This document shows positions 47,091 to 56,164 of a stretch of DNA of 64,000 nucleotides, piece by piece. Every line of letters starts with the position of its first letter. The first letter of the stretch is position 1. The stretch comes from VBOC01 sp964512655 (lineage in GTDB: Bacteria > Bacteroidota > Ignavibacteria > UBA10030 > SZUA-254). Both the position numbers and the translations under genes were made by a program. The notes beneath the pieces are model-generated. The model saw only the letters and a program-made list of their open reading frames with translations. It did not search any database and was not told where the DNA came from. The stretch is from positions 1 to 64,000 of the forward strand of contig CAZEJT010000010.1 in NCBI GenBank assembly GCA_964512655.1, written 5' to 3'.

Positions 47091-48556
47091 CTTGAAGGCT
47101 GATCATGAGAGCCTCTGCCTCGCGCGTGGTCGCCGAGAACGAGGGGTCCGATCGTCATGAGGAGAATCTTCAGGTCGAATGCGAGCGACCAGTTCTCGAT
47201 GTAGTACAGGTCGTACCTGACGCGTTCTTCGAGGGACGTGTTGCCCCGCAGGCCGTTGACCTGCGCCCAACCCGTCATCCCCGTCTTCATCCTGTGCCGG
47301 TCGAGGTACTTGGGAACGGGAGCCGTCCCGGGACCCTCTTTCCGTGAAAAGCGGTCGACAAAGAATGGCCGCTCCGGCCGCGGCCCCACGAGGCTCATCT
47401 CTCCCACGAGCACGTTGATCAATTGCGGAAATTCGTCGAGGCTCGTCCTGCGAAGAAACCTCCCTACCTGCGTCATGCGGGGATCGTTTTCACTCGCCCA
47501 TACCGGCCCTGTCTCGCGCTCGGCAAGCGGCGCCATCGAACGGAACTTGATTATCTGAAAGGGGCGGCCGTCGAGTCCCGCGCGCTCCTGGCGGAAGAAG
47601 ACCGTTCCTTTCGAATCGAGCTTGATGATCAGCGCGATCAGGAGAAAGAGCGGCGCGAGGAGAATAAGAAGGGGAACTGACAGGGCGAGATCGAAGAGCC
47701 GTTTCGTGATTCTGCCCCACGTCGTGATGGGCATGCCCTTGATCCTGATAAAGGAGATCCCCTCGATCTCCTTCACCGTCATCCTGCTCGCGGGGAGCTC
47801 GAGAAAATCCGGCGCAAGAAGAAACTCGACGGTGATTCCCTCGCACGCCTCCATCATCCGGTAGAGCTCTCCTTGATCCTCGTGAGCGATGGCGACGAGC
47901 GCCAGCTCGACGTTCCGGGAGGTGATTTCACGGGCGGCGTCGCCGAACGTGCCGAGATACTCCATGGCGGCGAGGGGAGACCCGGCGGGGGGTCGCGACG
48001 GGGCGAAGGAACCCACCAGCCGGTATCCGAGCATCGGATGATTGTGCACGGAGTCGACGATGCGTTCGGCCGCCTCTCCGCTTCCGATGATAACGGCGTT
48101 GGAGATACCCCGGCCGCTCTTGTACAGGTTCTTCTCGATGACGCGGAGGATGGCCCTCCCGGCGGTCATGAAGAGGATAGAGGCACCCCACAGGAGTCCG
48201 AACACCAGGCGGGAGTACGAGAAGGCGCGGTAGAAGAATGCCGCGCTCATCACGATCAGCATTCCGAGCGACACGAGCTTTACGATGTGGAACGCCTCCG
48301 AGGCGGCTCCGGTGTTCCGGCGTGCGCCGTACATCCGGCGCGATTCGAAGAGGATCAGCCAGACGGGAATGACGACGAGCGATCCGTAGATGTAGGCGTC
48401 GAGGGGAGGAATCTCCTCCCCGATCTTCACGAATGCCAGGAGTCCGGTCTTGAACCTCAGCCAGTACGAGAGGAGGAAGGCGAGTTCGATCGCAAGGGCG
48501 TCGAAGAGCACTCCGAGCGTGGGGATGAGGGCGTCATTGCGGCGATGGGGCTCCAT
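47087..48556 (-). CDS. Polyprenyl glycosylphosphotransferase (WcaJ/WbaP-like)
   Basis: The 489-residue enzyme transfers a sugar-1-phosphate from a nucleotide sugar to undecaprenyl phosphate, the first step of exopolysaccharide or O-antigen repeat assembly. Four to five hydrophobic segments (~10-130) precede a Rossmann-like domain with IIGSGEAAERIVDSV near 152. After another hydrophobic helix near 295 comes the catalytic bacterial sugar transferase domain (PF02397), with IIKFRSM near 337, RRTSLDEFPQLINVL, VGPRPERPFFV and TGMTGWAQVNGLRGNT. The overall layout matches the WcaJ group. ATG start, 9 bases after gmhA. Confidence 0.92.
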   Translation of the reverse strand: MEPHRRNDALIPTLGVLFDALAIELAFLLSYWLRFKTGLLAFVKIGEEIPPLDAYIYGSLVVIPVWLILFESRRMYGARRNTGAASEAFHIVKLVSLGMLIVMSAAFFYRAFSYSRLVFGLLWGASILFMTAGRAILRVIEKNLYKSGRGISNAVIIGSGEAAERIVDSVHNHPMLGYRLVGSFAPSRPPAGSPLAAMEYLGTFGDAAREITSRNVELALVAIAHEDQGELYRMMEACEGITVEFLLAPDFLELPASRMTVKEIEGISFIRIKGMPITTWGRITKRLFDLALSVPLLILLAPLFLLIALIIKLDSKGTVFFRQERAGLDGRPFQIIKFRSMAPLAERETGPVWASENDPRMTQVGRFLRRTSLDEFPQLINVLVGEMSLVGPRPERPFFVDRFSRKEGPGTAPVPKYLDRHRMKTGMTGWAQVNGLRGNTSLEERVRYDLYYIENWSLAFDLKILLMTIGPLVLGDHARGRGSHDQPSR

Positions 48557-48565
48557 GCTCCGCCG

Positions 48566-49180
48566 CTACCCGAACATCTCATGTTCGAGAAGACCGCAGA
48601 TGATGTGCGCCGCCGTGATGTGGCCCTCCTGGATGCGCTGCGTGTCATCGGAAGGGATGACGATCGGGATGTCGACGAGCGCCTTCGAGGCCCCTCCTCC
48701 CTTGCCGAGGAACCCGATGACGGTGAGGCCCCTCTTCTTCGCTTCCTTGATTGCCCGGTTGACGTTTTCGGACTTCCCGCTCGTGCTGATCGCGATCAGC
48801 ACATCTCCCTTCCTTCCGAGCCCCTCTACCTGGCGGGCAAAGATATTTTCGAATCCGAGGTCGTTTCCCCCCGCCGTGAGCATCGAGCTGTCGGTCGTCA
48901 GGGCGATTGCCGCCAGGGACGGGCGATCGGGGTTGGACATCCTGATCACAAGCTCGGTCGCGATGTGCTGCGAGTCGGCGGCGCTTCCCCCGTTTCCGCA
49001 GAGGAGCACTTTTCCTCCCCCCTCGTACGACCGGATGATCGCCCCCACGGCGTCGATGATGCCGCCGGAGCAGGCCTTCGTCATGTTCTGTTTTGTCTCG
49101 GCGCTCTCTTCGAGCTGCTGGCGGATGTAGGAGAGCCGGTGACGCGCGGCAGATGAATTCTTGGGCATGGGGTTTTTCAT
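48566..49180 (-). CDS. gmhA: Sedoheptulose-7-phosphate isomerase (SIS domain)
   Basis: The 204-residue SIS-domain protein has GmhA-type blocks: LLCGNGGSAADSQHIATEL near residue 58, ISTSGKSENVNRAI near 130, and IPSDDTQRIQEGHITAAHI near 175. GmhA converts sedoheptulose 7-phosphate to D-glycero-D-manno-heptose 7-phosphate, the first step towards ADP-heptose, the donor for the GT9 enzyme at 56-1129. Its ATG overlaps the alaS stop. DiaA, a related SIS protein, is an unlikely alternative. Confidence 0.9.
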   Translation of the reverse strand: MKNPMPKNSSAARHRLSYIRQQLEESAETKQNMTKACSGGIIDAVGAIIRSYEGGGKVLLCGNGGSAADSQHIATELVIRMSNPDRPSLAAIALTTDSSMLTAGGNDLGFENIFARQVEGLGRKGDVLIAISTSGKSENVNRAIKEAKKRGLTVIGFLGKGGGASKALVDIPIVIPSDDTQRIQEGHITAAHIICGLLEHEMFG

Positions 49181-51960
49181 GAAGGAGTGTGGGAAAGCAT
49201 CGACCGGACGATCTCCGGGGTCTGGAGAAGAGCATCGTCGAGTTTCAGTATGTCTTTACCGCCTGCCGTCGCGAGATGCGGGCGTCCGCCCCCTCCCCCG
49301 CCGACCCGCCGGGCAAGCTCGCCTACAATCTTGCCGGCCTGGAGCTTTTTATCTCGTATGAGATCGTCCGTCACGACGCACACCAGCGCCACCTTCTCGT
49401 CCACGACCGCCGCCAGGACTCCCACGCCGGAGGAGAGCCTGGAACGGAGCACGTCTCCCAGTTTCTTCAGTTCTTCCATGTCGCCCGCTTCGATCCTTGA
49501 GGAGACGATCTTGAATCCGTTCAGAGCGCTTCCTCCCGCCACGATCGCATCGAGGCTGGAGGAGGCATCGGTGATTCTCAACTTGCTCAGCTCTTTCCTC
49601 AGATCGTGGGCGGTCCCGGAAATTGTTTCGACGGATTGCTCACACCTGCGGATCATGTCTTCGATCGCACTGAGGTATCTCAGGTCGGCGCCTCCGGCGG
49701 GTGGGGCCGGCGGAGCTTCCCCGGCTGTGGTGTGGCGGACGCCCTGCGCCGCCCTTCCCAGCTCCCGCTCCAGGACCTCTTGTTCCCGAAGGAGCCGTTC
49801 GATCTGTTGGTCGAGTTCACCTGCCCTGGCGAGCCGTTTCTCGATGTATCGGTTGAATCCTTCTCCCGTGACCGCCTCGATGCGCCTCACGCCGCTGGCG
49901 ACGCTCGATTCTGCGGTGATCTTGAACAGGCCGATCTCGCTTGTGTTCCTGACGTGGGTCCCTCCGCAGAGTTCCACGGAAAAAGCGGGATCTATTTCCA
50001 CGATGCGCACTCTCTCGCCGTATTTGTCTCCGAAGAACATCTTCACGTTTGGATAGCGCCGCTTGGCTTCTTCGACGGAGATCCACTCCTTCGGGTCGTT
50101 GAGGGCATAGACACCGATCGAGCCGGCGATCTTCTCGTTCACCATTTCATCGATCGCGCGGAGCTGATCGGGAGTAATCTTTTCGAAATGGTTGAAATCG
50201 AACCTGAGGTGGTCGGGAGCGACCAGAGAACCCTGCTGGTGAAGATGGTTCCCGAGAACCCGCCGGAGAGCCTCGTGCACGATGTGCGTCGCGGTGTGGT
50301 TCCTCTCGATATTTCTTCTCCTCAACGCGTCGACCGAAGCCTGAACAGGCGTGCCGGGAGACGCATGTACCGGCTCCTTGAGGATATGGACATGCACGTT
50401 GCCGCTCTTCTGGGTGTCGAGAACCGTCGCCACTTTTCCCCCAATGTTGATCTCTCCGCGGTCGCCCACCTGACCGCCCGATTCCCCGTAGAACGGCGTG
50501 ACGTCGAGGACGAGAAGATTCCCCTCTTCTTTGAGAACGACGGCCCTTCCCTCGTCGGATTCATAACCGATAAACCTGAAGCGGATGTCAAGGCCGGAAG
50601 TGTCCAGGCGCCTGATCGATTCTTTCCCCCCCGTAACGGTCCCGGAGGTCTGTTCACCCGCCTGTGCCAGGCGCGACCGTACTTTTTGCTCCTCCATCAG
50701 TTCGGCAAACTTCAGGGTGTCCACGCTCAGGCCCCGTTCCGCCGCCATCAGCTCGGTGAGATCGAGCGGAAATCCGTACGTATCGTAGAGCCTGAAGGCA
50801 TCGCCGCCCGGGAAGACGGCCGGGGGTTTTAGCCGGGCCGCGGCCGAAGCGAATATCTCCAATCCCCGGTCGAGGGTGGCGTTAAAGCTTTCCTCCTCGC
50901 CTTTGACGATTCTTTCGATGTGCTCCTGTTTCGCGGCGATCTCCGGGTACTGCCGTCCGATCGATTGGGAAACGGACGCAACCACTTTGTGGAGAAATGG
51001 CTCATGCATGCCGAGGTTGCGCCCGAACCGCGCGCCCCTGCGGAGAATTCTCCTCATCACATATCCCCTCCCCTCGTTCGAGGGGACTCCGCCGTCGGCA
51101 ATCGACACTGAAAGCATCCGGACGTGGTCGGCGACCACGCGGAACGCGGTGTCGGTCTCGGCATCCGAGCCGTAGCGCCTTCCTGTGAGCGATGCGATGC
51201 GGTCCATGACCGGTGAGAAGAGGTCCGTGTCGTAGTTCGAATCCTTCCTCTGCAGGACGGCGCAGATTCTCTCGAATCCCATGCCGGTGTCTACGTGCTT
51301 CGCCGGCAGCGAGGTCAGAGTCCCCTTCGCGTCGCGGTCGTACTGGATGAAGACGAGGTTCCATATTTCCATGACGCGGGGGTCGCCTGCGTTTACGAGA
51401 GAGCCGCCCGAGAGGTCGGGTGTGCGGTCGATATGGATCTCGGAGCAGGGCCCGCACGGTCCCGTCTCCCCCATCTCCCAGAAATTATCTTTTTTTCCGA
51501 AGCGCAGGACGTGCGACGGATCGATGTCGGTGACCTTTTTCCAGAGCCGCTCCGCCTCGTCGTCGCTCTCGAAGACCGTCGCGTAGAGCCGCCGCTTTTC
51601 CAAACCCCAGACTCCCGTCAGCAGCTTCCATGCCCACTCGATTGCTTCGGCCTTATAATAGTCGCCAAACGACCAGTTCCCCAGCATCTCGAAGAAGGTG
51701 TGGTGATAGGTGTCGCGCCCCACTTCCTCTAGGTCATTGTGTTTGCCGCTCACACGGATGCATTTTTGCGAATCGACGGCCCTCCGGTAGTCACGCCTCC
51801 CGGTGCCGAGAAAGACGTCCTTGAACTGGTTCATGCCGGCGTTGGTAAACAATAGCGTGGGATCATCGTAAGGAATGACAGGCGCGCTGGGGACAACTGT
51901 GTGTCCCAGTTCCTCAAAAAAGCGGAGAAACCCGCTCCTGATGTCGGAGGACGTTGTCAA
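49177..51960 (-). CDS. alaS: Alanyl-tRNA synthetase
   Basis: This 927-residue class II synthetase charges tRNA-Ala. The catalytic domain has DPTLLFTNAGMNQFKDVFLG near 33-52 and GEMGETGPCGPCSEIH-like residues near 160. The editing domain has the metal site HTATHIVHEALRR and CGGTHVRNTSEIG near 665-680. The C-terminal C-Ala domain ends in a GGGGGGRPHLATAGGKD block. The only available start is TTG 51960 (TTSSDIRSGFLRFFEELGH), with a poor ribosome-binding site. It lies 43 bases after clpS. Confidence 0.97.
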   Translation of the reverse strand: MTTSSDIRSGFLRFFEELGHTVVPSAPVIPYDDPTLLFTNAGMNQFKDVFLGTGRRDYRRAVDSQKCIRVSGKHNDLEEVGRDTYHHTFFEMLGNWSFGDYYKAEAIEWAWKLLTGVWGLEKRRLYATVFESDDEAERLWKKVTDIDPSHVLRFGKKDNFWEMGETGPCGPCSEIHIDRTPDLSGGSLVNAGDPRVMEIWNLVFIQYDRDAKGTLTSLPAKHVDTGMGFERICAVLQRKDSNYDTDLFSPVMDRIASLTGRRYGSDAETDTAFRVVADHVRMLSVSIADGGVPSNEGRGYVMRRILRRGARFGRNLGMHEPFLHKVVASVSQSIGRQYPEIAAKQEHIERIVKGEEESFNATLDRGLEIFASAAARLKPPAVFPGGDAFRLYDTYGFPLDLTELMAAERGLSVDTLKFAELMEEQKVRSRLAQAGEQTSGTVTGGKESIRRLDTSGLDIRFRFIGYESDEGRAVVLKEEGNLLVLDVTPFYGESGGQVGDRGEINIGGKVATVLDTQKSGNVHVHILKEPVHASPGTPVQASVDALRRRNIERNHTATHIVHEALRRVLGNHLHQQGSLVAPDHLRFDFNHFEKITPDQLRAIDEMVNEKIAGSIGVYALNDPKEWISVEEAKRRYPNVKMFFGDKYGERVRIVEIDPAFSVELCGGTHVRNTSEIGLFKITAESSVASGVRRIEAVTGEGFNRYIEKRLARAGELDQQIERLLREQEVLERELGRAAQGVRHTTAGEAPPAPPAGGADLRYLSAIEDMIRRCEQSVETISGTAHDLRKELSKLRITDASSSLDAIVAGGSALNGFKIVSSRIEAGDMEELKKLGDVLRSRLSSGVGVLAAVVDEKVALVCVVTDDLIRDKKLQAGKIVGELARRVGGGGGGRPHLATAGGKDILKLDDALLQTPEIVRSMLSHTPS

Positions 51961-52003
51961 CGGGGGGCCTGTGGGGAGTGTCGAACCGGAAGGATCATGT
52001 GCA

Positions 52004-52312
52004 TCAGACCTCGATTTGCGTCATGAGATCAATTTCCTCCAGAATCCCGCTTACTTCGACGCATTTTCTCATTTCGCCCTCGAATACCATGGCTTTCCCG
52101 TTGCTGTGGACCTCCCATGTAAGCGCCTCGGCGCGAGCGTGGTCGCAGCCGGTGGCCTTGATGATCTGGCCGATGACCTCATCGAACGTGTGAATCTCGT
52201 CGTTAAAAAGGAGCACGCGCGCCGGCTCCTGCGTCGAAACGCCTGTATCCTGTTCCTCCTCGACGCCGGCTGCCGGTTTGTCCGGGGAGATATCGTAGAA
52301 CGCGCTGAGCAT
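52004..52312 (-). CDS. clpS: ClpS adaptor of ClpAP protease
   Basis: ClpS delivers N-degron substrates to ClpA. The 102-residue protein has a variable N-terminus (~30 residues), then ARVLLFNDEIHTFDEVIGQI with the Asn-Asp of the substrate pocket, HARAEALTWEVHSNGKAMV and a C-terminal EVSGILEEIDL helix. ATG start at 52312. It is the first gene of the predicted clpS-alaS-gmhA-wcaJ-like operon. Confidence 0.93.
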   Translation of the reverse strand: MLSAFYDISPDKPAAGVEEEQDTGVSTQEPARVLLFNDEIHTFDEVIGQIIKATGCDHARAEALTWEVHSNGKAMVFEGEMRKCVEVSGILEEIDLMTQIEV

Positions 52313-52327
52313 GCATCATCAACAACA

Positions 52328-52356
52328 AAAGTAGGAAAAAGGGGTCACTTTTGCAA
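52328..52356 (-). promoter_or_regulatory. Possible clpS promoter
   Basis: On the minus strand TTGCAA (52356-52351) and TACTTT (52333-52328) are 17 bases apart; TACTTTTG also fits the Bacteroidota -7 pattern TAnnTTTG. The implied leader is only about 9 bases, which lowers confidence. Confidence 0.4.
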
Positions 52357-52366
52357 TGAAACCTGA

Positions 52367-52395
52367 TTGACTTTAGACTGTTAAAGGAATATATT
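52367..52395 (+). promoter_or_regulatory. Promoter of the BNR-repeat protein gene
   Basis: TTGACT (52367-52372) and TATATT (52390-52395) are separated by exactly 17 bases, about 35 bases above the ATG at 52431. The -35 element is only 10 bases from that of the opposing clpS promoter. Confidence 0.65.
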
Positions 52396-52430
52396 AAGCT
52401 GATCCGAATCCACTCTACCGGCCATTACCC

Positions 52431-55400
52431 ATGAGCAAGATGCTCTACCGCCTCGGCGTCTCCCTCCTCGCAATTTCACTCTCTTTTATGATGTGGTCGC
52501 CCCGTCAGGGAAACGTTGTGAGAGTCCCTGAGAATGAACGGGAGGATCACGCCTGGGAGATGTTCCAGTGGTGGTATATGCAGCGTGCGATGCCCTACGA
52601 GATGATCCCCCAGGGAGCATTCGAGAAGGCCGCCCTCTATGCGAAAACGAAGATACAGAAGGAAATTCCTTCCCCTTCATCCTCAACGGGGACTCCCGAT
52701 CAGTGGGTCTCGATCGGACCGAATAACGTGGGAGGGAGGACTCTCTCCCTCGCCATCGATCCAACCGCCTCCTCTGTGATCTGGGCCGGTGCGGCGAGCG
52801 GCGGCTTGTGGAGATCGACTTCAGGAGGAGAAGGAGCGGCCGCCTGGAGCTATGTCCCCACAGGGTTTCCGTCTCTTGCCATCAGCACGATCGCGATCGA
52901 TCCTACGCAGAACTCCGTGATGTATATCGGAACGGGTGAGATCAGCGGCTACCACCGGCCCCAGGTGGGGACGCCCGGCGCCCGGTCCTCGTACGGAATG
53001 GGGATCCTCAAGTCGACGAACGGCGGATCGACCTGGAGTCAGACGTCTCTCACCTGGACGTTCAGCCAGATCACCGCGGTCGAGAAAATCGCCATCAATC
53101 CCCTCAATTCGAAGACACTCTACGCCGCCACGAGCGAAGGGGTCTACAAGTCCACAAACGCCGGGGCTTCGTGGAGCGTTTCGGACACGACCCTGATGGC
53201 GATGGATATCGCGATCAATCCGTCGGATACCGGCATGATCTATGCGACGCATGGGAACCTGAATTCGAGTCCAAACCCGGGGCTCTATCAGAGTCTCGAC
53301 GCAGGAGGTCTCTGGCTTCCCCTGACCAACGGACTCCCCTCATCAAACTTCGGGAGGGCGGTCATTTCGATCTCACCGAGCCATCCCGCCACTGTCTATC
53401 TCGGCGTCGCAAACGCCTCGAATGGCCAGGCCTACGGCCTCTACCGCTCTGATGATAACGGGGGAAGCTGGACACAGGAGTCGAACGTCAATTTCACGAG
53501 CGCGCAGGGGTGGTACGACATCGCCGTGGCGGTGAAGCCCAACGATCACCTGACTGTGTTCTGTTCCGGACTCGATGTGTACCGCTCTACGACTGGTGGA
53601 ACCTCCCTTACGCAGGAGACTTTCTGGTTCCAGGGCTCGTTCGGCCTGGTTCCTCCCGGAGGTCCCGAAGGTCCTTCTTCATACACGCACGCAGACCATC
53701 ATGCGATCGTGTTTGACAATGCTCATCCCGATACCGTGTACTTTTGTTCCGACGGAGGGGTCTTCAAGAGCACGGACGGCGGAGACACGTATTTCGGAGT
53801 AAACGGCGGATACGTGACGACGCAATTTTACAACGGGTTTGCGAATGCATATGCCGATTCCTCGATCGCCCTCGGGGGGCTGCAGGACAACGGAGTGGTA
53901 GAGTACGAAGGATCGCCGACCTGGGACAAGGTCGATGGAGGCGACGGGGGCTGGTGCGCGATCGATCCCACGGACCCGAAGGTACTCTACGACGAGTATG
54001 TCTATCTCTCCCTGAAGAAATCCGTCAACGGCGGAGGTTTCAGTCCGATCAACGCCGGCCTTCCTTCGGACGCCGGCTCCGCAAATTTCATCGCCCCGTT
54101 CGCGATCTCCCCGTCGAACCATAACATCCTCTATGCCGGGAACAAGAATGTATGGAAGACCACGACCGGAGGCGACTCCTGGTTCGCTCCGAACGGCGGC
54201 GCAAACCTTAACGGCACGAAGATGGCTTGCATCGGCATCTCGCACACAAGCTCCGACACCCTTATGGCCGGGACAGGAAGCGGATCTTCGGCCGAATCGC
54301 CCCTCTTCCAGATCTTCGCGTCGACCAACGGCGGCGCGTCGTGGACGCTTGTATCTGCCCCTCTCCCGGTTCGGTATCCGACGGACATCGAATTCGACCC
54401 CACGAACGGCGCGACGGTCTATCTCACCTATTCGGGATACGGAACCGGCCACGTCTTCACGTCGACGAATGTAGGTCAGACGTGGACCGACATCAGCTCA
54501 AACCTCCCGAATATTCCCCATCAGAGCGTGACGGTCGATCCCGTCCAGCCGAACAACATTTATGTCGGGACCGACCTCGGCGTCTATCATTCATCGAACA
54601 GGGGGGGAACGTGGGAAGACTTCAGCGCCGGAATGGTTCCCGCGATGGTCCTCGACGTCACCATCTCCCGCGCCAATGGCAACATCCGGGCAGCCACATT
54701 CGGCAACGGCGTCTATCAGCGCAGGCTCTCCCGGTTGGCGACCCTCGCCGTCGTGGCGCCGAATGGCGGGGAGGTCTGGCCCTCCGGCCAGGTGGCGGTG
54801 ATCCGCTGGTCGGAACTCCTCGTGAATCTCGTGAAAATAGAATACTCCACAAACGATGGAGCGTCATGGAGCCTCGTTGCCGACAGCGTGCCCGCCGCCC
54901 CGGGACAGTACCTCTGGAATGTGCCTTCGGCGCAGACAGCCCAGGCACGGGTCAGGATCAGCGAGAGCGGAACAGGGACGCCCATCGATGAGAGCGACGC
55001 CGCGTTCACGATACTCCAGAACGCCGACGTCGTCGACGGATGGAACCTCGTATCTCTCAAGGTGGCTCCGCCCGATCCGCGGAAAGTGGTCCTCTTCCCG
55101 AACGCGAAATCTTCGGCCTTCTGGTACCTGGCCGGGTCCGGATATATCGTGAGCGATTCGCTTCGGGTCGGGAGAGGGTACTGGATGAAGTTCAGCGGGC
55201 CGCAGCTCACGCCCTATTCAGGCGACTCCATCGCGGCCGACAGCGTGACGGTTCGCGCGGGCTGGAACCTGATCGGCTCTATCTCCGGCGCGGTGTCCGT
55301 GAGCGGCATTACTCAGTTGCCCCCCGGGATCGTGATTTCCCCCTACTTCGGATACAGCGGAGGGTATTTTGTTGCGGCGACGCTGCAGCCGGGCAAGGGC

Positions 55401-56159
55401 TATTGGGTGAAGGTGAGCGCAGACGGCAAACTCGTGCTCCACTCCGGCCCCGAGGCAACTCCTTTGACGGCCGATCCGGGGGAACGGTTGAGGGAATCCA
55501 CGATCCTCACTCTCGCGGACGCCGCGGGGAGGAATCAGACGCTCTATCTCTCGGCTTCTCCGGCTCATTCCGGGGAACCTGAATTCATCATGCCTCCCCC
55601 CGCTCCGGAAGGAGGGTTCGACGCGCGCTTCTCCACGGGCCGGATGGTGGAAACCGCCCCGCAAGGGACATCAGGAGAGATTCCTATTCTTGTCTCGTCT
55701 GATGCATATCCGGTGTCGGTCACTTGGGAAGTCAGATCGGAGCTCGCTCGGACGTCCCTGGTCATCGATAATCGCGTGGTGGAAATCGCGGGAACGGGAT
55801 CGGCGACGATTGGGCACGCGGGGAGCCGTGTCGCACTGAGGCTTGGAAGCGGCCAGGCCCAGGCCCCCGGTGAGTTCGCGCTCTTGCCGAACTACCCCAA
55901 CCCGTTCAATCCGACCACCAGGATTTCCTACGTGCTGGCGGGGCCGTCTGTCGTAACGCTCGAGGTCTCGGACATCGCCGGGCGCACCGTGGCAACGGTG
56001 ATCAAGGGAGAGCTCAAGGGCGCGGGGAAACACGAAACGGAGTTCAACGCGGACGGGCTCCCCAGCGGGGTCTACTTCTACCGCATCATCGCGGAGCCCC
56101 GCTCAGCTGGTCAGGGCGGGAAGTTTCAGGCTGTCAGGAAAATGCTTCTGGTGCGCTGA
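52431..56159 (+). CDS. Secreted BNR/sialidase-like repeat protein, type IX sorted
   Basis: The 1242-residue protein has an N-terminal signal (~5-24). Residues ~95-770 are a beta-propeller-like array with many Asp-box/BNR motifs (STNGGSTWSQ, STNAGASWSV, SDDNGGSWTQ, STNGGASWTL, SSNRGGTWED), starting from GPNNVGGRTLSLAID. Next is a PNGGEVW Ig-like domain (~775-865), then two GWNL...GYW repeats (~868 and ~943). The C-terminal sorting domain starts near 1151 (NYPNPFNPTTRISY). It is likely exported by a type IX system. BNR arrays occur in sialidases, glycoside hydrolases and adhesins; no catalytic sialidase residues were evident, so the function is open. ATG start without a clear ribosome-binding site. 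Confidence 0.88.
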   Translation: MSKMLYRLGVSLLAISLSFMMWSPRQGNVVRVPENEREDHAWEMFQWWYMQRAMPYEMIPQGAFEKAALYAKTKIQKEIPSPSSSTGTPDQWVSIGPNNVGGRTLSLAIDPTASSVIWAGAASGGLWRSTSGGEGAAAWSYVPTGFPSLAISTIAIDPTQNSVMYIGTGEISGYHRPQVGTPGARSSYGMGILKSTNGGSTWSQTSLTWTFSQITAVEKIAINPLNSKTLYAATSEGVYKSTNAGASWSVSDTTLMAMDIAINPSDTGMIYATHGNLNSSPNPGLYQSLDAGGLWLPLTNGLPSSNFGRAVISISPSHPATVYLGVANASNGQAYGLYRSDDNGGSWTQESNVNFTSAQGWYDIAVAVKPNDHLTVFCSGLDVYRSTTGGTSLTQETFWFQGSFGLVPPGGPEGPSSYTHADHHAIVFDNAHPDTVYFCSDGGVFKSTDGGDTYFGVNGGYVTTQFYNGFANAYADSSIALGGLQDNGVVEYEGSPTWDKVDGGDGGWCAIDPTDPKVLYDEYVYLSLKKSVNGGGFSPINAGLPSDAGSANFIAPFAISPSNHNILYAGNKNVWKTTTGGDSWFAPNGGANLNGTKMACIGISHTSSDTLMAGTGSGSSAESPLFQIFASTNGGASWTLVSAPLPVRYPTDIEFDPTNGATVYLTYSGYGTGHVFTSTNVGQTWTDISSNLPNIPHQSVTVDPVQPNNIYVGTDLGVYHSSNRGGTWEDFSAGMVPAMVLDVTISRANGNIRAATFGNGVYQRRLSRLATLAVVAPNGGEVWPSGQVAVIRWSELLVNLVKIEYSTNDGASWSLVADSVPAAPGQYLWNVPSAQTAQARVRISESGTGTPIDESDAAFTILQNADVVDGWNLVSLKVAPPDPRKVVLFPNAKSSAFWYLAGSGYIVSDSLRVGRGYWMKFSGPQLTPYSGDSIAADSVTVRAGWNLIGSISGAVSVSGITQLPPGIVISPYFGYSGGYFVAATLQPGKGYWVKVSADGKLVLHSGPEATPLTADPGERLRESTILTLADAAGRNQTLYLSASPAHSGEPEFIMPPPAPEGGFDARFSTGRMVETAPQGTSGEIPILVSSDAYPVSVTWEVRSELARTSLVIDNRVVEIAGTGSATIGHAGSRVALRLGSGQAQAPGEFALLPNYPNPFNPTTRISYVLAGPSVVTLEVSDIAGRTVATVIKGELKGAGKHETEFNADGLPSGVYFYRIIAEPRSAGQGGKFQAVRKMLLVR

Positions 56160-56164
56160 TGATC

